Assembly: GCF_004135605.1 (NCBI RefSeq)
Contig: NZ_SDPT01000001.1
Location: forward strand, 744,001-808,000
Origin: Sphingomonas desiccabilis
GTDB lineage: Bacteria > Pseudomonadota > Alphaproteobacteria > Sphingomonadales > Sphingomonadaceae
Length of the DNA: 64,000 bases
Direction: 5' to 3'
The notes under the pieces are model-generated. The model had not been told where the DNA came from, made no database searches, and saw only the letters and a program-made list of their open reading frames with translations. Positions 17,842 through 26,831 of the stretch are shown here, piece after piece (the stretch's first letter is position 1; every line of letters starts with the position of its first letter). Position numbers and translations under genes: made by a program.

Positions 17842-18030
17842 TCAGCGCGCGCTGGCGTCGGAAACTTCCGCGTCCGCATGGTCCCACATGCCGACCACCT
17901 GCCGCGCCATCGGCGCAAGGGTCGCCAGTGCCGCAAGTGCGATCAGCGCAAGGATCAGCGCATATTCGACCATCGTGGCACCGCGTCGATCATGCCGCAG
18001 CGCGCGGGATAGACTTGCAATGACACGCAT
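17842..18030 (-). CDS. Second Flp/TadE-like pilin
   Basis: A 62-residue protein with the same plan: basic leader, R-R-G-A-T-M-V-E-Y-A-L processing motif and one hydrophobic helix. The polar C-terminus is unlike its neighbour. It lies 128 bp upstream of the first pilin on the same strand and may be a minor pilin. The divergence from its neighbour argues against a recent tandem duplication. Confidence 0.85.
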   Translation of the reverse strand: MRVIASLSRALRHDRRGATMVEYALILALIALAALATLAPMARQVVGMWDHADAEVSDASAR

Positions 18031-18083
18031 ACGCTGGTCTTTCGCTCGCTTCTGACGAGAGGCTAGGCGCGGCGGGTAAAGAA

Positions 18084-18500
18084 ATGCTGAGTGGAACGGG
18101 CGCAGGGTTGTTGATGGTCGTCGCCGCGGCCCTGGTCGACGGCGATGGCCGGGTGCTGGTGCAGCAGCGGCCACAGGGACTGCCGATGGCGGGCCTCTGG
18201 GAGTTTCCCGGTGGCAAGGTCGAAGCGGGCGAACTGCCGGAGGCGGCGCTCATCCGGGAACTGCACGAGGAACTGGGCATCACCGTGGAGCACGCGTGCC
18301 TGGCACCCGCGACCTTCGCCAGCGAGCCGCTGGGCGGGCGCCACCTGCTGCTGCTCCTCTACGCCCTGCGCAAATGGTCGGGAACCGTGGAGGCGCGGCA
18401 TGCAACCGCGCTCCGCTGGGTCCGGCCGGTGGAACTGCACCGGCTGGAGATGCCGCCGGCCGACCGTCCGCTCATCGGCCTGTTGGAGGCGCTGGTCTAA
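18084..18500 (+). CDS. mutT: MutT-type NUDIX hydrolase (8-oxo-dGTP diphosphatase)
   Basis: This 138-residue NUDIX enzyme has the full box G-G-K-V-E-A-G-E followed by R-E-L-H-E-E-L-G-I. The context Q-Q-R-P-Q-G-L-P-M-A-G-L-W-E-F-P-G-G-K is typical of MutT, which clears oxidised dGTP. The ATG at 18084 is used, though an ATG ten codons later would also fit. It is convergent with the methyltransferase, with 3 bp between stops. Confidence 0.88.
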   Translation: MLSGTGAGLLMVVAAALVDGDGRVLVQQRPQGLPMAGLWEFPGGKVEAGELPEAALIRELHEELGITVEHACLAPATFASEPLGGRHLLLLLYALRKWSGTVEARHATALRWVRPVELHRLEMPPADRPLIGLLEALV

Positions 18501-18503
18501 GCC

Positions 18504-19337
18504 TTACTGCTTGGGCCGCAGCGCCTCTGCCAGCGACACGGTGGCGCTGCCGCGACGCGCCGGCTTCGGCTGGTCGGGGGAGGGCGCCCAGCCGGTGAGA
18601 TAGATCACCTCGAACTGTTCGGGGACGCGCCCGCCTGTATCGGCGCGTTCGGCAAAGCGGCCGGCAGCCTCGACGAGGGTCGCGCGGGACAGGGGAGCAC
18701 GGTCGACCAGGAGGCTGGTACCGCCCATGCCGCGCAGGTCCCCGATCAACCGTTCGAAGCTTCCGTAACGCACGTTCAGGGTTTCCGAGTCCGCCACGGG
18801 CAGCGCGAAGCCGGCGCGCATCAACAGGTCACCGGCCGACTGCAGGTTCACCTGCGGGTGAACGCGCGCCGCGGGGCGCTCCTGCTCCGCCGCCATCAGC
18901 GTTGCCCGCAGCGTCGATAGCGTTCCGCCGCCGGTGAATGCGGCCAGGAACAGGCCGTCCGGGCGCAACGCGCGCCGGATGAGGGTCAGCGCCCCCGGAA
19001 GGTCGTTCACCTGATCCAGCGTTCCCGCCGAGACGACGAGATCGAAGGACCCGTCCGCGAAGGGCAGTCGATCCTCGTCGCACTGCACGCCGCCTGCCGC
19101 CCGGGCAAAGGCGAAGCCAGGGTCGACGCGCAGGATGCGGGTGCCGGGAAGCGGCAGGCCTGCGTCGAAACAGCCGAGGTCCAGCACGTCGGCGAACTCG
19201 CGGGTCACGGCATCGAGTCGTTCGCTCAACCCCTCGATCATGAAGCGGCGCAGGAAGTCGGATTCGCCGAAGCGGGCGGCGATCCGGTCGCGGCGCAGGC
19301 GGCGCGCGGCGCGGTGGAAGATCTCTGGCGGTTGCAC
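18504..19337 (-). CDS. SAM-dependent methyltransferase (BioC/NDUFAF5-like)
   Basis: A 277-residue class I methyltransferase. Motif I is V-L-D-L-G-C-F-D-A-G, followed by the acidic end of strand 2 (I-L-R-V-D) and the L-P-F-A-D-G-S-F-D-L-V-V-S segment. The overall plan resembles BioC and the mitochondrial complex I factor NDUFAF5, whose homologues occur in alphaproteobacteria. The frame is open further upstream, but the GTG at 19337 (M-Q-P-P-E-I-F) begins the conserved part. It is divergent from comF with a 44-bp gap. The substrate is not known. Confidence 0.8.
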   Translation of the reverse strand: MQPPEIFHRAARRLRRDRIAARFGESDFLRRFMIEGLSERLDAVTREFADVLDLGCFDAGLPLPGTRILRVDPGFAFARAAGGVQCDEDRLPFADGSFDLVVSAGTLDQVNDLPGALTLIRRALRPDGLFLAAFTGGGTLSTLRATLMAAEQERPAARVHPQVNLQSAGDLLMRAGFALPVADSETLNVRYGSFERLIGDLRGMGGTSLLVDRAPLSRATLVEAAGRFAERADTGGRVPEQFEVIYLTGWAPSPDQPKPARRGSATVSLAEALRPKQ

Positions 19338-19381
19338 GGGGGCGCTTGTGCGCCTTCGCGGACGCGACGACAAGGATCGGC

Positions 19382-20113
19382 GTGAACGTCGTCGCCGCCC
19401 TGGTCCGAGGCAGCATCGCACTGGCACTGCCGCCGCGCTGCCCCGCGTGCGGGCAGGTGACGGAGGCGGACCATCGCTTCTGTGCCCGCTGCTGGGACGG
19501 CCTCCATTTCCTGGGGCCGCCTTGGTGTGCCGGCTGCGCCCTGCCGTTCGATCACGACCGGGGCGCGGACGCCTGCTGCGCCGCGTGCCTGGCAGCACCG
19601 CCCGCCCACGCCGGTGCCCGGGCAGCGGTCGCCTATGGTCCGGTCGCGCGCGACGTCGCCCTGAAGCTCAAATACGGTGGCCGGCTCGCCGCTGCGGAAA
19701 CCATGGCACGCCTGATGGCGCGGCTGATGCCGGCGGACGCGGAATTGCTGGTGCCCGTGCCGCTTCATCGGCGCCGCCTGTGGTCGCGCGGCTACAACCA
19801 GGCGGCGCTGGTCGCCGGAACCCTGTCGCGGATCTGCGGCGTTCCGGCAGAACTGCACTTGCTGGCCCGCACGCGGGCGACGCCGGTCCTCCGGGGAGTT
19901 GGCCGGCGCGAGCGCGCAAAGCTGCTGGCGGGCGCCTTTGCGGTTTCTGGCTCTGGCAGACCGCGGCTTGCCGGCAAGTCCGTCGTGCTGGTGGACGACG
20001 TCTACACCTCCGGCGCGACCGCCAACGCCTGTGCCCGCAGGCTGGCCGCCGCCGGTGCCAGCAAGGTGACGGTGCTGTGCTGGGCACGCGTGCTGGACGA
20101 GGCACATGATTGA
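19382..20113 (+). CDS. ComF family protein (phosphoribosyltransferase fold)
   Basis: A 243-residue ComF homologue with an N-terminal double zinc ribbon (C-P-A-C-G, F-C-A-R-C-W, C-A-G-C, C-C-A-A-C-L) and a C-terminal PRTase domain (V-V-L-V-D-D-V-Y-T-S-G-A-T). ComF supports uptake of transforming DNA in naturally competent bacteria. The GTG at 19382 is chosen; a TTG 12 codons upstream is an alternative. It heads a run of four same-strand genes. Confidence 0.88.
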   Translation: MNVVAALVRGSIALALPPRCPACGQVTEADHRFCARCWDGLHFLGPPWCAGCALPFDHDRGADACCAACLAAPPAHAGARAAVAYGPVARDVALKLKYGGRLAAAETMARLMARLMPADAELLVPVPLHRRRLWSRGYNQAALVAGTLSRICGVPAELHLLARTRATPVLRGVGRRERAKLLAGAFAVSGSGRPRLAGKSVVLVDDVYTSGATANACARRLAAAGASKVTVLCWARVLDEAHD

Positions 20114-20145
20114 CAAGCGGGGCCCGCCGACACACCTCAGGCCGC

Positions 20146-20403
20146 ATGGCAAAGATCGAAATCTACACCAAGGCTTTCTGCCCCTATTGCACCCGCGCGA
20201 AGCGGCTACTCGAGAGCAAGGGGGCCGCGTTCGAGGAATTTGACATCACCATGGGCGGCGAACGCCGCGCGGAGATGCTCCAGCGGGCGAACGGCCGCAC
20301 CACCGTGCCTCAGGTGTTCATCGACGGCCGCCATATCGGCGGATCGGACGATCTCGCCGCGCTGGATCGGCAGGGGGGACTGGACCCGCTGCTCGCACAA
20401 TGA
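20146..20403 (+). CDS. grxC: Glutaredoxin 3
   Basis: An 85-residue dithiol glutaredoxin with the C-P-Y-C active site, the cis-proline T-V-P-Q-V-F-I-D-G and the glutathione-binding G-G-S-D-D-L. It reduces protein and glutathione mixed disulfides. Length and motifs are those of GrxC. The stop overlaps the nitrilase start by 4 bp. Confidence 0.95.
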   Translation: MAKIEIYTKAFCPYCTRAKRLLESKGAAFEEFDITMGGERRAEMLQRANGRTTVPQVFIDGRHIGGSDDLAALDRQGGLDPLLAQ

Positions 20404-21224
20404 GGATTGCCCTGCTGCAGATGACGAGCGGGATCGACCCGCTCGCCAATGCGGCGGTGCTGACGGACGCGGTGGCCCAGGCGGCCGCCGGGGGCGCCGC
20501 CATGCTGTTCACCCCCGAGATGTCCGGCCTGATCGATCGGGATCGGAGCAGGGCGGCGGCCGTCCTGACGGACGAGGCCGGCGATCCCGTGCTGGCGGCC
20601 GTCCGGACGGCCGCGGCGGAGCATCGCCTGTGGGTTCAACTCGGCTCCCTGGCGATCCGCCGGTCGGACGGAAAACTGGCGAACCGTAGCTTCGTGATCG
20701 AACCCGACGGCGGGGTTCGGGCCCGGTACGACAAGCTCCACCTGTTCGACGTGGCGCTGAAAAGCGGCGAACGCTGGCAGGAATCGGCCGCCTACGCCGC
20801 TGGCGACGCCGCAGTGGTGGCGGACACCCCGGCAGGGGCGCTTGGCCTCTCGATCTGCTACGACCTGCGTTTCCCGGACCTATACCGGGCGCTGAGCGAC
20901 GCGGGTGCCGAATTGCTGGCCGTACCCTCCGCCTTCACCCGCCCGACCGGTGCCGCCCATTGGCACCTGCTGCTTCGGGCTCGCGCGATCGAGGCTGCCG
21001 CCTTCGTGATCGCCGCGGCACAGACGGGCGTGCATGCGGACGGCCGCGAGACCTATGGCCATTCGCTGGTGGTCGATCCCTGGGGCACGATATTGCTCGA
21101 CATGGGAGACGCGCCCGGCCTGGGCTTTGCCGAACTCGACCGTGACCTCCTTCGCGACGTGCGGGAGCGTCTGCCGGTGCTGCGGCATCGACGCGCCATC
21201 CCAGCCGTCGAGCGCGTCGCATGA
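20400..21224 (+). CDS. Carbon-nitrogen hydrolase (nitrilase family, NIT1-like)
   Basis: This 274-residue nitrilase-superfamily amidase has the catalytic triad: Glu in F-T-P-E-M-S-G, Lys in Y-D-K-L-H-L-F-D-V and Cys in S-I-C-Y-D-L-R-F-P. The last motif is the NIT1/Fhit-type signature of deaminated-glutathione amidase. The position between grxC and DUF1178 with 4-bp overlaps on both sides suggests a thiol-repair or housekeeping role. Substrate assignment is an inference from family. Confidence 0.88.
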   Translation: MRIALLQMTSGIDPLANAAVLTDAVAQAAAGGAAMLFTPEMSGLIDRDRSRAAAVLTDEAGDPVLAAVRTAAAEHRLWVQLGSLAIRRSDGKLANRSFVIEPDGGVRARYDKLHLFDVALKSGERWQESAAYAAGDAAVVADTPAGALGLSICYDLRFPDLYRALSDAGAELLAVPSAFTRPTGAAHWHLLLRARAIEAAAFVIAAAQTGVHADGRETYGHSLVVDPWGTILLDMGDAPGLGFAELDRDLLRDVRERLPVLRHRRAIPAVERVA

Positions 21225-21649
21225 TCGTTTTCGATCTTCGCTGCGACGGCGGCCACGTCTTCGAAAGCTGGTTCGGGTCGAGCGCCGACTACGCCGATCA
21301 GAAGGAGCGGGGGCTGGTTCGCTGCCCGATGTGCGACAGCGCCTCGGTCGAGAAGGCGGTGATGGCGCCCAACGTCGCCGCCAAGGGCAACCAGCGCGCG
21401 ACGACGGGTGCCGACCCGATGAAGGCTGCCCTCGCAGCGCTTGCCAAGGCGCAGGAGAAGGCGCTCGAAGGTTCCGAATGGGTGGGTTCCCGCTTTGCCG
21501 ACCGAGCGCGCGCCATGCACCTGGGGGAGGAGGCGACGGCCCCGATCCACGGTCAGGCGACGCCTCAGGAGGCCCGCGCTCTGGTCGAGGAGGGCGTGCC
21601 CGTGGCGCCGCTTCCCCTGCCGGTCGTCCCGCCCGGCGCCCGCAACTAA
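21221..21649 (+). CDS. DUF1178 family protein
   Basis: A 142-residue protein starting M-I-V-F-D-L-R-C-D-G-G-H-V-F-E-S-W-F, with a second Cys pair C-P-M-C. These form a zinc-ribbon-like N-terminus of the DUF1178 family common in alphaproteobacteria. The C-terminal half is Ala/Pro-rich. Function is unknown. It is coupled to the nitrilase gene by a 4-bp overlap, closing the comF-grxC-nitrilase run. Confidence 0.88.
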   Translation: MIVFDLRCDGGHVFESWFGSSADYADQKERGLVRCPMCDSASVEKAVMAPNVAAKGNQRATTGADPMKAALAALAKAQEKALEGSEWVGSRFADRARAMHLGEEATAPIHGQATPQEARALVEEGVPVAPLPLPVVPPGARN

Positions 21650-21653
21650 ACCG

Positions 21654-23705
21654 TCAGCCGAGCATCTCGCGGATCTTGGCCGACAGCTCCTGGATCGCGA
21701 ACGGCTTGGTGATCATCGCCATGTTGGTGCCCAGGAAGTCGGCTCGAATCGCGGCATTCTCCGCATAGCCCGTCACGAACAGGATCGGCAGTTCCGGGCG
21801 GTGCTGACGGGCCACTTCGGCAAGCTGGCGGCCGTTCATGCCGGGCAGCCCCACGTCGGAGACCATCAGGTCGATGTGCCGGTCGGAGGCCAGGACGGCG
21901 ATCGCCGCATTGGGTTCTTCCGCCTCGATGGGCACATAGGCCAGTTCCTCCAGCACCTCGCGTACGAGCAGCCGGACGGAAGGGTCGTCCTCGACCAGGA
22001 GCACGGTCTGTCCGTTCCCCTCCGGCACGGACCGGCTGGATGCGGCGTGGTCGTGCTCGGGCTGTGCGTCGACCGCGCGCAGGTAGAGCGACACGGTCGT
22101 CCCGGCCCCGGCCTGGCTGTGGATGCGGACCTGTCCGCCCGACTGGCGAACGAAGCCATAGACCATGGAGAGGCCGAGGCCGGTTCCCTGGCCGATCGGC
22201 TTGGTGGTGAAGAACGGGTCGAAGACCTTCTGGACCAGCTCCGGCGCCATGCCGACCCCCGTGTCGGAGACGGCGATGACTGCGTAGCGGCCGGGCTTCA
22301 CGTCGGGCCTGGTCGCCACATAGGCTTCGTCCAGCTCGACGGTGCGCGTCTCGATCGTCAGCTGCCCGCCCTCGGGCATCGCATCGCGCGCATTGATCGT
22401 GAGGTTCAGGATCGCGTTCTCGAGCTGGTTGGCGTCGGTCTCCGCCCAGAGCGCGTCGGCCGCAGGCGCGACGTGGAGCGCGATGTTCTCGCGGATGGAA
22501 CGGCGAAGAAGCTGCTCCAGCGAGGCAATCAGCCCGTTGATCTCGATCGGGCGCGTGTCGAGCGACTGCCGGCGCGAGAAGGCGAGGAGCCGTGCGGTCA
22601 GCGCCGCCGCCCGCTGCGCGGAGGCCGTGGCCGCGTCCATGAAGCGGTCCAGGTCGTCGGTCCGGCCGGCAGCGATCCGGCGCTTCATGATGTCCATGGC
22701 GCCGATCACGCCGGTCAGCATGTTGTTGAAGTCGTGCGCGATCCCGCCGGTCAGCTGGCCGACCGCTTCCATCTTCTGGCTCTGGAGCAGGGCGGCTTCG
22801 GCACGCGCGCGGTTCTCCATCTCCGCCTGGAGCGCCGCGGTCCGCTCCGCCACGCGTTCGGCGAGCAGCTCTTCGGTCTGCTTGCGATCGGTGATGTCGA
22901 TGCCGAAGACGTGGAAACCGTCGACTTCCCCTTGCGCGTTCCGGCGTGGGAGATAGCGGATCTCGGTGTCGCGGCGACGGCCGTCCCGGCGGGGCGTCGG
23001 GACCTCCATGCGCACCGTTTCTCCAGCGAGCGCGCGCCGGATGTCCGCCTGACGTACCTGATACGCTTCTTCGCCCAGCACCTCGCGGACATGGCGGCCG
23101 ATGATCTGCTCCGGAGAGACGTAGAACCAGTCCTCATAGGCGCGGTTGCCGAACCGATAGCGTCCGCCGCGGTCGACGAACGCGATCAGCACGGGGAGGG
23201 AGTCCGCGATCCGACGCAGCTCGGCCTCGCTTGCGGCAAGGGCCGTGCGGCTGACCTCCAGGTCGTGCATCCGGTCGCGGGTCTCGAACTGCCGCTGGCG
23301 GGAGCGCATCGCGGAATCGGTGGCGCTCAGCAGCGAGGCGACGCTCAGCGGCCGTTCGAGCACGATGGCGTTGCCGGTCAGCTCCAGCAGGCGCGCGCGG
23401 AGTTCCTCCGAGCCCGTTCCCCTGCTGCGCTGCCGCGCCGCGAGCAGGATGAACGGAATGTCCGACCAGCTCGGCTGCCCTGCGAGCGCCGAGCGGAGGG
23501 CGTGGGTGCCGAACCGCATCGCCTCCTCGGTCAGCAACACCACGCCGGCATGTTCGTCGAGGCGCGCCGCGACCGCGTTCAGGTCGGCACAGGCATCGGC
23601 GTCATAGCGCTGGTCGCGGAGCAGCCCCACGACGGCTTCGGCATCGCGCCCGAATGGCGCGACCACCAGGACGCGATAGCCTTCTGCTGCGGTCCTATGC
23701 CCCAC
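21654..23705 (-). CDS. Hybrid sensor histidine kinase with PAS and receiver domains
   Basis: A 683-residue soluble hybrid kinase. Residues 1-135 look like a receiver fold without a clear phospho-acceptor (pseudo-receiver). A PAS domain follows (about 160-275), then a coiled-coil, HisKA with the phospho-His at about 324 (G-G-I-A-H-D-F-N-N), and HATPase_c with N-box [16 protein letters not shown] and G-T-G-L-G-L-S. A true C-terminal receiver has its Asp at about 617 ([10 protein letters not shown]). There is no membrane segment, so the signal is cytosolic. The start overlaps the end of the KaiC-like gene by 11 bp, tying the two functionally. Confidence 0.92.
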   Translation of the reverse strand: MGHRTAAEGYRVLVVAPFGRDAEAVVGLLRDQRYDADACADLNAVAARLDEHAGVVLLTEEAMRFGTHALRSALAGQPSWSDIPFILLAARQRSRGTGSEELRARLLELTGNAIVLERPLSVASLLSATDSAMRSRQRQFETRDRMHDLEVSRTALAASEAELRRIADSLPVLIAFVDRGGRYRFGNRAYEDWFYVSPEQIIGRHVREVLGEEAYQVRQADIRRALAGETVRMEVPTPRRDGRRRDTEIRYLPRRNAQGEVDGFHVFGIDITDRKQTEELLAERVAERTAALQAEMENRARAEAALLQSQKMEAVGQLTGGIAHDFNNMLTGVIGAMDIMKRRIAAGRTDDLDRFMDAATASAQRAAALTARLLAFSRRQSLDTRPIEINGLIASLEQLLRRSIRENIALHVAPAADALWAETDANQLENAILNLTINARDAMPEGGQLTIETRTVELDEAYVATRPDVKPGRYAVIAVSDTGVGMAPELVQKVFDPFFTTKPIGQGTGLGLSMVYGFVRQSGGQVRIHSQAGAGTTVSLYLRAVDAQPEHDHAASSRSVPEGNGQTVLLVEDDPSVRLLVREVLEELAYVPIEAEEPNAAIAVLASDRHIDLMVSDVGLPGMNGRQLAEVARQHRPELPILFVTGYAENAAIRADFLGTNMAMITKPFAIQELSAKIREMLG

Positions 23706-25194
23706 GTTCGCGGTTTTCCATCAAGGGCAAGCGCTCGCCCGTATACTCCGGAGTCCCGGTCAATACGCCCTGGAACGCCACCAGCGGTGTCCCTACGCGA
23801 ATGCCCTCTGCATCGACGCGGAACTCGCGGATCGTGTCCTCATGCGCGCCCGCGCGGTTCTTGAGCACGGAAATCGCCTTGCGGATGCGGCCATCTGCCT
23901 CGAAGAAGCGCAGCAGCATCACCGCGTCGGCGACGTAGGAGATGTTGATGTTCGACGACATCGTTCCCAACAGGCCCTGCTGCGGGTTGATGAGGAAGGT
24001 GGCGACGGCCTGCTGGTTCAGGAATGACAGCAATTCGTGCATCTGGAGCACCAACTGCTGTTCCTGAGGCATGGCCGCGAGATAGCCGTTGAGGCTGTCG
24101 ATCACGATCACCCGCGCCTGGTCTCCCTCCACCCGGCGGCGGACGCGCGCCGCGAACTCGCCCGGCGAAAGCTCGGCCGGATCGACCTGCTCCACGATCA
24201 GCAGCCCGGCGTCGACATGCTTCTGAAGGTCCAGGTTGAACGAACGGGCGCGGGCCAGGAGCGTGCCGATACGCTCGTCGAACTCATAGATCACGGCCCG
24301 CTCGCCGCGTTCGCAGGCGGCATAGGCATATTGCAGGGCGATCGTCGTCTTGCCCGTGCCGGCAGGGCCCGTGATGAGCGTGGAGGTACCCCTTAGCGGC
24401 CCGCCGCCCAGCAGCGCGTCGAGCTCCGGGACGCCGCTCGGAATCGCTTCGCCGACCAAGGCGCGCTGGTGAGCGCTAGCGATCAGCCGCGGGTAGATGT
24501 CGAGGCCACCCTTGCGGATGGTGAAGTCGTGGAAGCCCGCCACGAAGTCGACGCCGCGCAGTTTCTGGATCTGAAGGCGCCGGCGTGCCGCGCCGAACTC
24601 CAGCGTCAGCCGTTCCAGCGTGATGACCCCGTGGCACAGGCTGTGGAGGTGGCCGTCGCCCCCATCGCGCGAGGCGGTAAGGTCGTCGACCAGCAGCACG
24701 GTCGTGTCGCGGCCGGCGAAGAACTGCTTGAGCGCCAGCACCTGGCGCCGGTAGCGAAGCGGATCCTGGGCCAGGAGGCGCATCTCCGACAGGCTGTCGA
24801 AGACGACGCGGCGCGGCTTCACGCGCTCCACCTCGGCCTCGATCAGCTTGATCGTCTCGCCGAGCTCCATTTCCCAGGAATAAAGGATCGACTGCTCGCG
24901 GCCGACGCCCAACACCTCGTCGGCCATGCTCAGTTCGAAGACGTCGAACTCGTCGATGCTCCAGCCATGGGAGGCGGCGACGATCGCGAGCTCTTCCTTG
25001 GTCTCGGACAGGGTCACATAGAGCGCCCGCTCGCCGCGGCGCGCACCTTCGCGCAGGAACTGGAGCGACAAGGTCGTCTTGCCCGATCCCGGCGCGCCCT
25101 CCAGCAGGTAGAGCCGGTTCGTCGGCAGGCCGCCGCGGAGGATCTCGTCCAGTCCCTCATTTCCAAAAGGGATCAGCGAGGCGGGTTCGGTCAT
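23695..25194 (-). CDS. KaiC-like double RecA-domain ATPase
   Basis: This 499-residue protein has the two tandem RecA domains of KaiC: CI with Walker A G-A-P-G-S-G-K-T-T (33-41) and CII with G-P-A-G-T-G-K-T-T (276-284). The catalytic acidic pair after each P-loop is altered: S-E-T at 63-65 and F-D-E-R at 305-308. At the position of the cyanobacterial phosphosites S431/T432 the sequence reads S-Y (419-420). No kaiA or kaiB is nearby. Such non-cyanobacterial KaiC proteins act in stress or signalling. It is upstream of, and overlaps, a hybrid histidine kinase gene, a likely partner. Confidence 0.9.
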   Translation of the reverse strand: MTEPASLIPFGNEGLDEILRGGLPTNRLYLLEGAPGSGKTTLSLQFLREGARRGERALYVTLSETKEELAIVAASHGWSIDEFDVFELSMADEVLGVGREQSILYSWEMELGETIKLIEAEVERVKPRRVVFDSLSEMRLLAQDPLRYRRQVLALKQFFAGRDTTVLLVDDLTASRDGGDGHLHSLCHGVITLERLTLEFGAARRRLQIQKLRGVDFVAGFHDFTIRKGGLDIYPRLIASAHQRALVGEAIPSGVPELDALLGGGPLRGTSTLITGPAGTGKTTIALQYAYAACERGERAVIYEFDERIGTLLARARSFNLDLQKHVDAGLLIVEQVDPAELSPGEFAARVRRRVEGDQARVIVIDSLNGYLAAMPQEQQLVLQMHELLSFLNQQAVATFLINPQQGLLGTMSSNINISYVADAVMLLRFFEADGRIRKAISVLKNRAGAHEDTIREFRVDAEGIRVGTPLVAFQGVLTGTPEYTGERLPLMENRERGA

Positions 25195-25358
25195 GTCGGG
25201 AATGTCCAGCAGGAGCAGTAACGCCCCCTAGCATCGTCTTGATCGGCGGGACAGCGACTAGATCGCCGCAACTCAGGCAGGCCGCTACTTGGTTCTCGCG
25301 CCGGAAGCCTTGTCCTGCGTTGACGGGCAACCCGCGCAAACTTAGTGGGTTGGCCGAG

Positions 25359-25435
25359 GCCCCGGTAGCTCAGCAGGACAGAGCAACGGTTTCCTAAACC
25401 GCAGGTCGGGAGTTCGAGTCTCTCCCGGGGCACCA
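25359..25435 (+). tRNA. tRNA-Arg(CCT)
   Basis: A 77-nt cloverleaf with encoded CCA: acceptor GCCCCGG/CCGGGGC, D-arm AGCTCAGCAGGACAGAGC and T-arm AGTTCGAGTCT. The anticodon loop TTCCTAA gives CCT, which decodes AGG, a rare codon in this genome. No integrase or attachment repeat follows it. Confidence 0.95.
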
Positions 25436-25453
25436 TCAGGCATCGGATCGACA

Positions 25454-25489
25454 GGCGCGCACCGCCCCCGGGCGGGGACGGTGCGCGCC
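25454..25489. terminator. Strong hairpin between tRNA-Arg and the outer-membrane porin gene
   Basis: An 11-bp perfect stem (GGCGCGCACCG / CGGTGCGCGCC) encloses a loop that can add four more G-C pairs. It lies between the convergent tRNA-Arg and porin genes and could stop transcription from both sides, though no clear T-run follows. Confidence 0.6.
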
Positions 25490-25497
25490 CGGCGTGG

Positions 25498-26799
25498 TTA
25501 GAAGCGGACGCGGCCGCCGAGGGTGAAGATCAGCGCATAGGCGTCTTCCAGTCGGCCGTCCGTCACGACCGGCGTCTGCACCGGCGTGCCGGCATAGGCC
25601 GCGGTGATGCGGTCGACGGTCTCGTCCTTGAACGAGACGTAGTTGGCGCCTGCGTCGATCGTGAAGCTGGGGCTCAGATTGTAGGAGCCGCCGGCACCGA
25701 AGTTCCAGCGGTTCGAATCCGGCACGCGGGCGTCGCGCTCGCCGTCGCGGGTCGGGGTCAGCGTGCGCTGCACGCCGGCGCGTAGCGTCAGGTCCGGGGT
25801 CGCGGCATAGTCGAAGCCGCCGGCCAGGCTCCAGGTATTGCGGTAGTTCTCGGGGATCGCCGTGTTGAGCGGGGAGCCGAGCCGGATCGCGTCGAAGTCT
25901 GCCCAGGTGTAGCGGATGCCCTGGACGTTCAGCGTCAGCGCATCGGTGGTGCGGAAGCGGCCGCCGACGATGATCTGCGCGGGCGTCTTGAACTTCGCCT
26001 TCACCCCGTCCAGCGAGCGGTTCTGGCCCGCAAGCGGACCAACCAGGCCGCTGATCTCGAGATTGCCCTTCAGCGTGTGCTCGATCGCCGACTTGTAGCT
26101 GATGCCGACGGTTGCCCAGTCATTGTGCATCTGCACGCCCGCGGTCCAGCCAAGATCCCAACCGTCGCCGCTCAGGATCTGCTGGCCATCGGGCAGGGCT
26201 GCCGAGAGGTTCGGGAGCGCGTTGCCGAGCTCCGCATCGGTGTATTCGACGTTCACCGCCGCGCCGACGCGCAACCAGTCGGTGACGGCGACGCCGATCG
26301 ACGGCTGGATGTCGATGGTGCGCAGCCGGGTCTTGTCCGCGCTGTAGCGGGCCCAGCTGTCCGAATCATAGTTGGTGGTGAAGCTGTAGGGCGAGGTCAC
26401 CGCCAGGCCGATCGACACGCGCTCGTTGAGCGGCATGGCGACCGCGCCCGAGGGGAGGAAGCCGTTGTTGATCGGGTTCTTGGACACCGACTGGCCGCCG
26501 ACCGGTGCCGGCGGCTGGCCCGGGCGCACGATCACCGTGCCGTCGTCGACGACCTTGCCGCGCGGCAGGATGGCGGAGATCGCGATCGAGGCTTCCGCGC
26601 TGTCCATCTCGGCGATCGCTGCCGGGTTCCACCACAGCGACTGCGGGCCGGTATCGGCGACTTCGCCCGAGAAGGCGCGGCCGGCGGCGCGCGCCGACTG
26701 CTCCTGGAGGTAGAAGGCCTGCGCATGGGCGACGCCGGTGGAGGCGACCAGCCACACGGGAGCGGCGGCGAGCAGCGAGAACTTGATACGAGGCGACAT
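25498..26799 (-). CDS. FadL/OmpP1/TodX family outer-membrane transporter
   Basis: A 433-residue outer-membrane beta-barrel. A signal peptide ends near A-H-A-Q-A (about residue 27). The mature N-terminus starts with F-Y-L-Q-E-Q-S-A-R-A-A-G-R-A-F-S-G, the hatch signature of FadL proteins, and the chain ends in the typical aromatic residue (G-G-R-V-R-F). The family takes up long-chain fatty acids and other hydrophobic compounds. The ATG at 26799 precedes the signal peptide; further upstream is antisense noise. The beta-oxidation locus lies 3 kb away, a plausible metabolic partner. Confidence 0.92.
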   Translation of the reverse strand: MSPRIKFSLLAAAPVWLVASTGVAHAQAFYLQEQSARAAGRAFSGEVADTGPQSLWWNPAAIAEMDSAEASIAISAILPRGKVVDDGTVIVRPGQPPAPVGGQSVSKNPINNGFLPSGAVAMPLNERVSIGLAVTSPYSFTTNYDSDSWARYSADKTRLRTIDIQPSIGVAVTDWLRVGAAVNVEYTDAELGNALPNLSAALPDGQQILSGDGWDLGWTAGVQMHNDWATVGISYKSAIEHTLKGNLEISGLVGPLAGQNRSLDGVKAKFKTPAQIIVGGRFRTTDALTLNVQGIRYTWADFDAIRLGSPLNTAIPENYRNTWSLAGGFDYAATPDLTLRAGVQRTLTPTRDGERDARVPDSNRWNFGAGGSYNLSPSFTIDAGANYVSFKDETVDRITAAYAGTPVQTPVVTDGRLEDAYALIFTLGGRVRF

Positions 26800-26831
26800 T
26801 GGTTCTTCCCTGACGGTTGATTCGAAGCGGA

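Noticed and set aside
25359..25435. tRNA-Arg as an integration site for a mobile element
   Set aside because: No integrase gene or direct repeat of the tRNA 3' end follows, and the neighbouring genes have ordinary composition.
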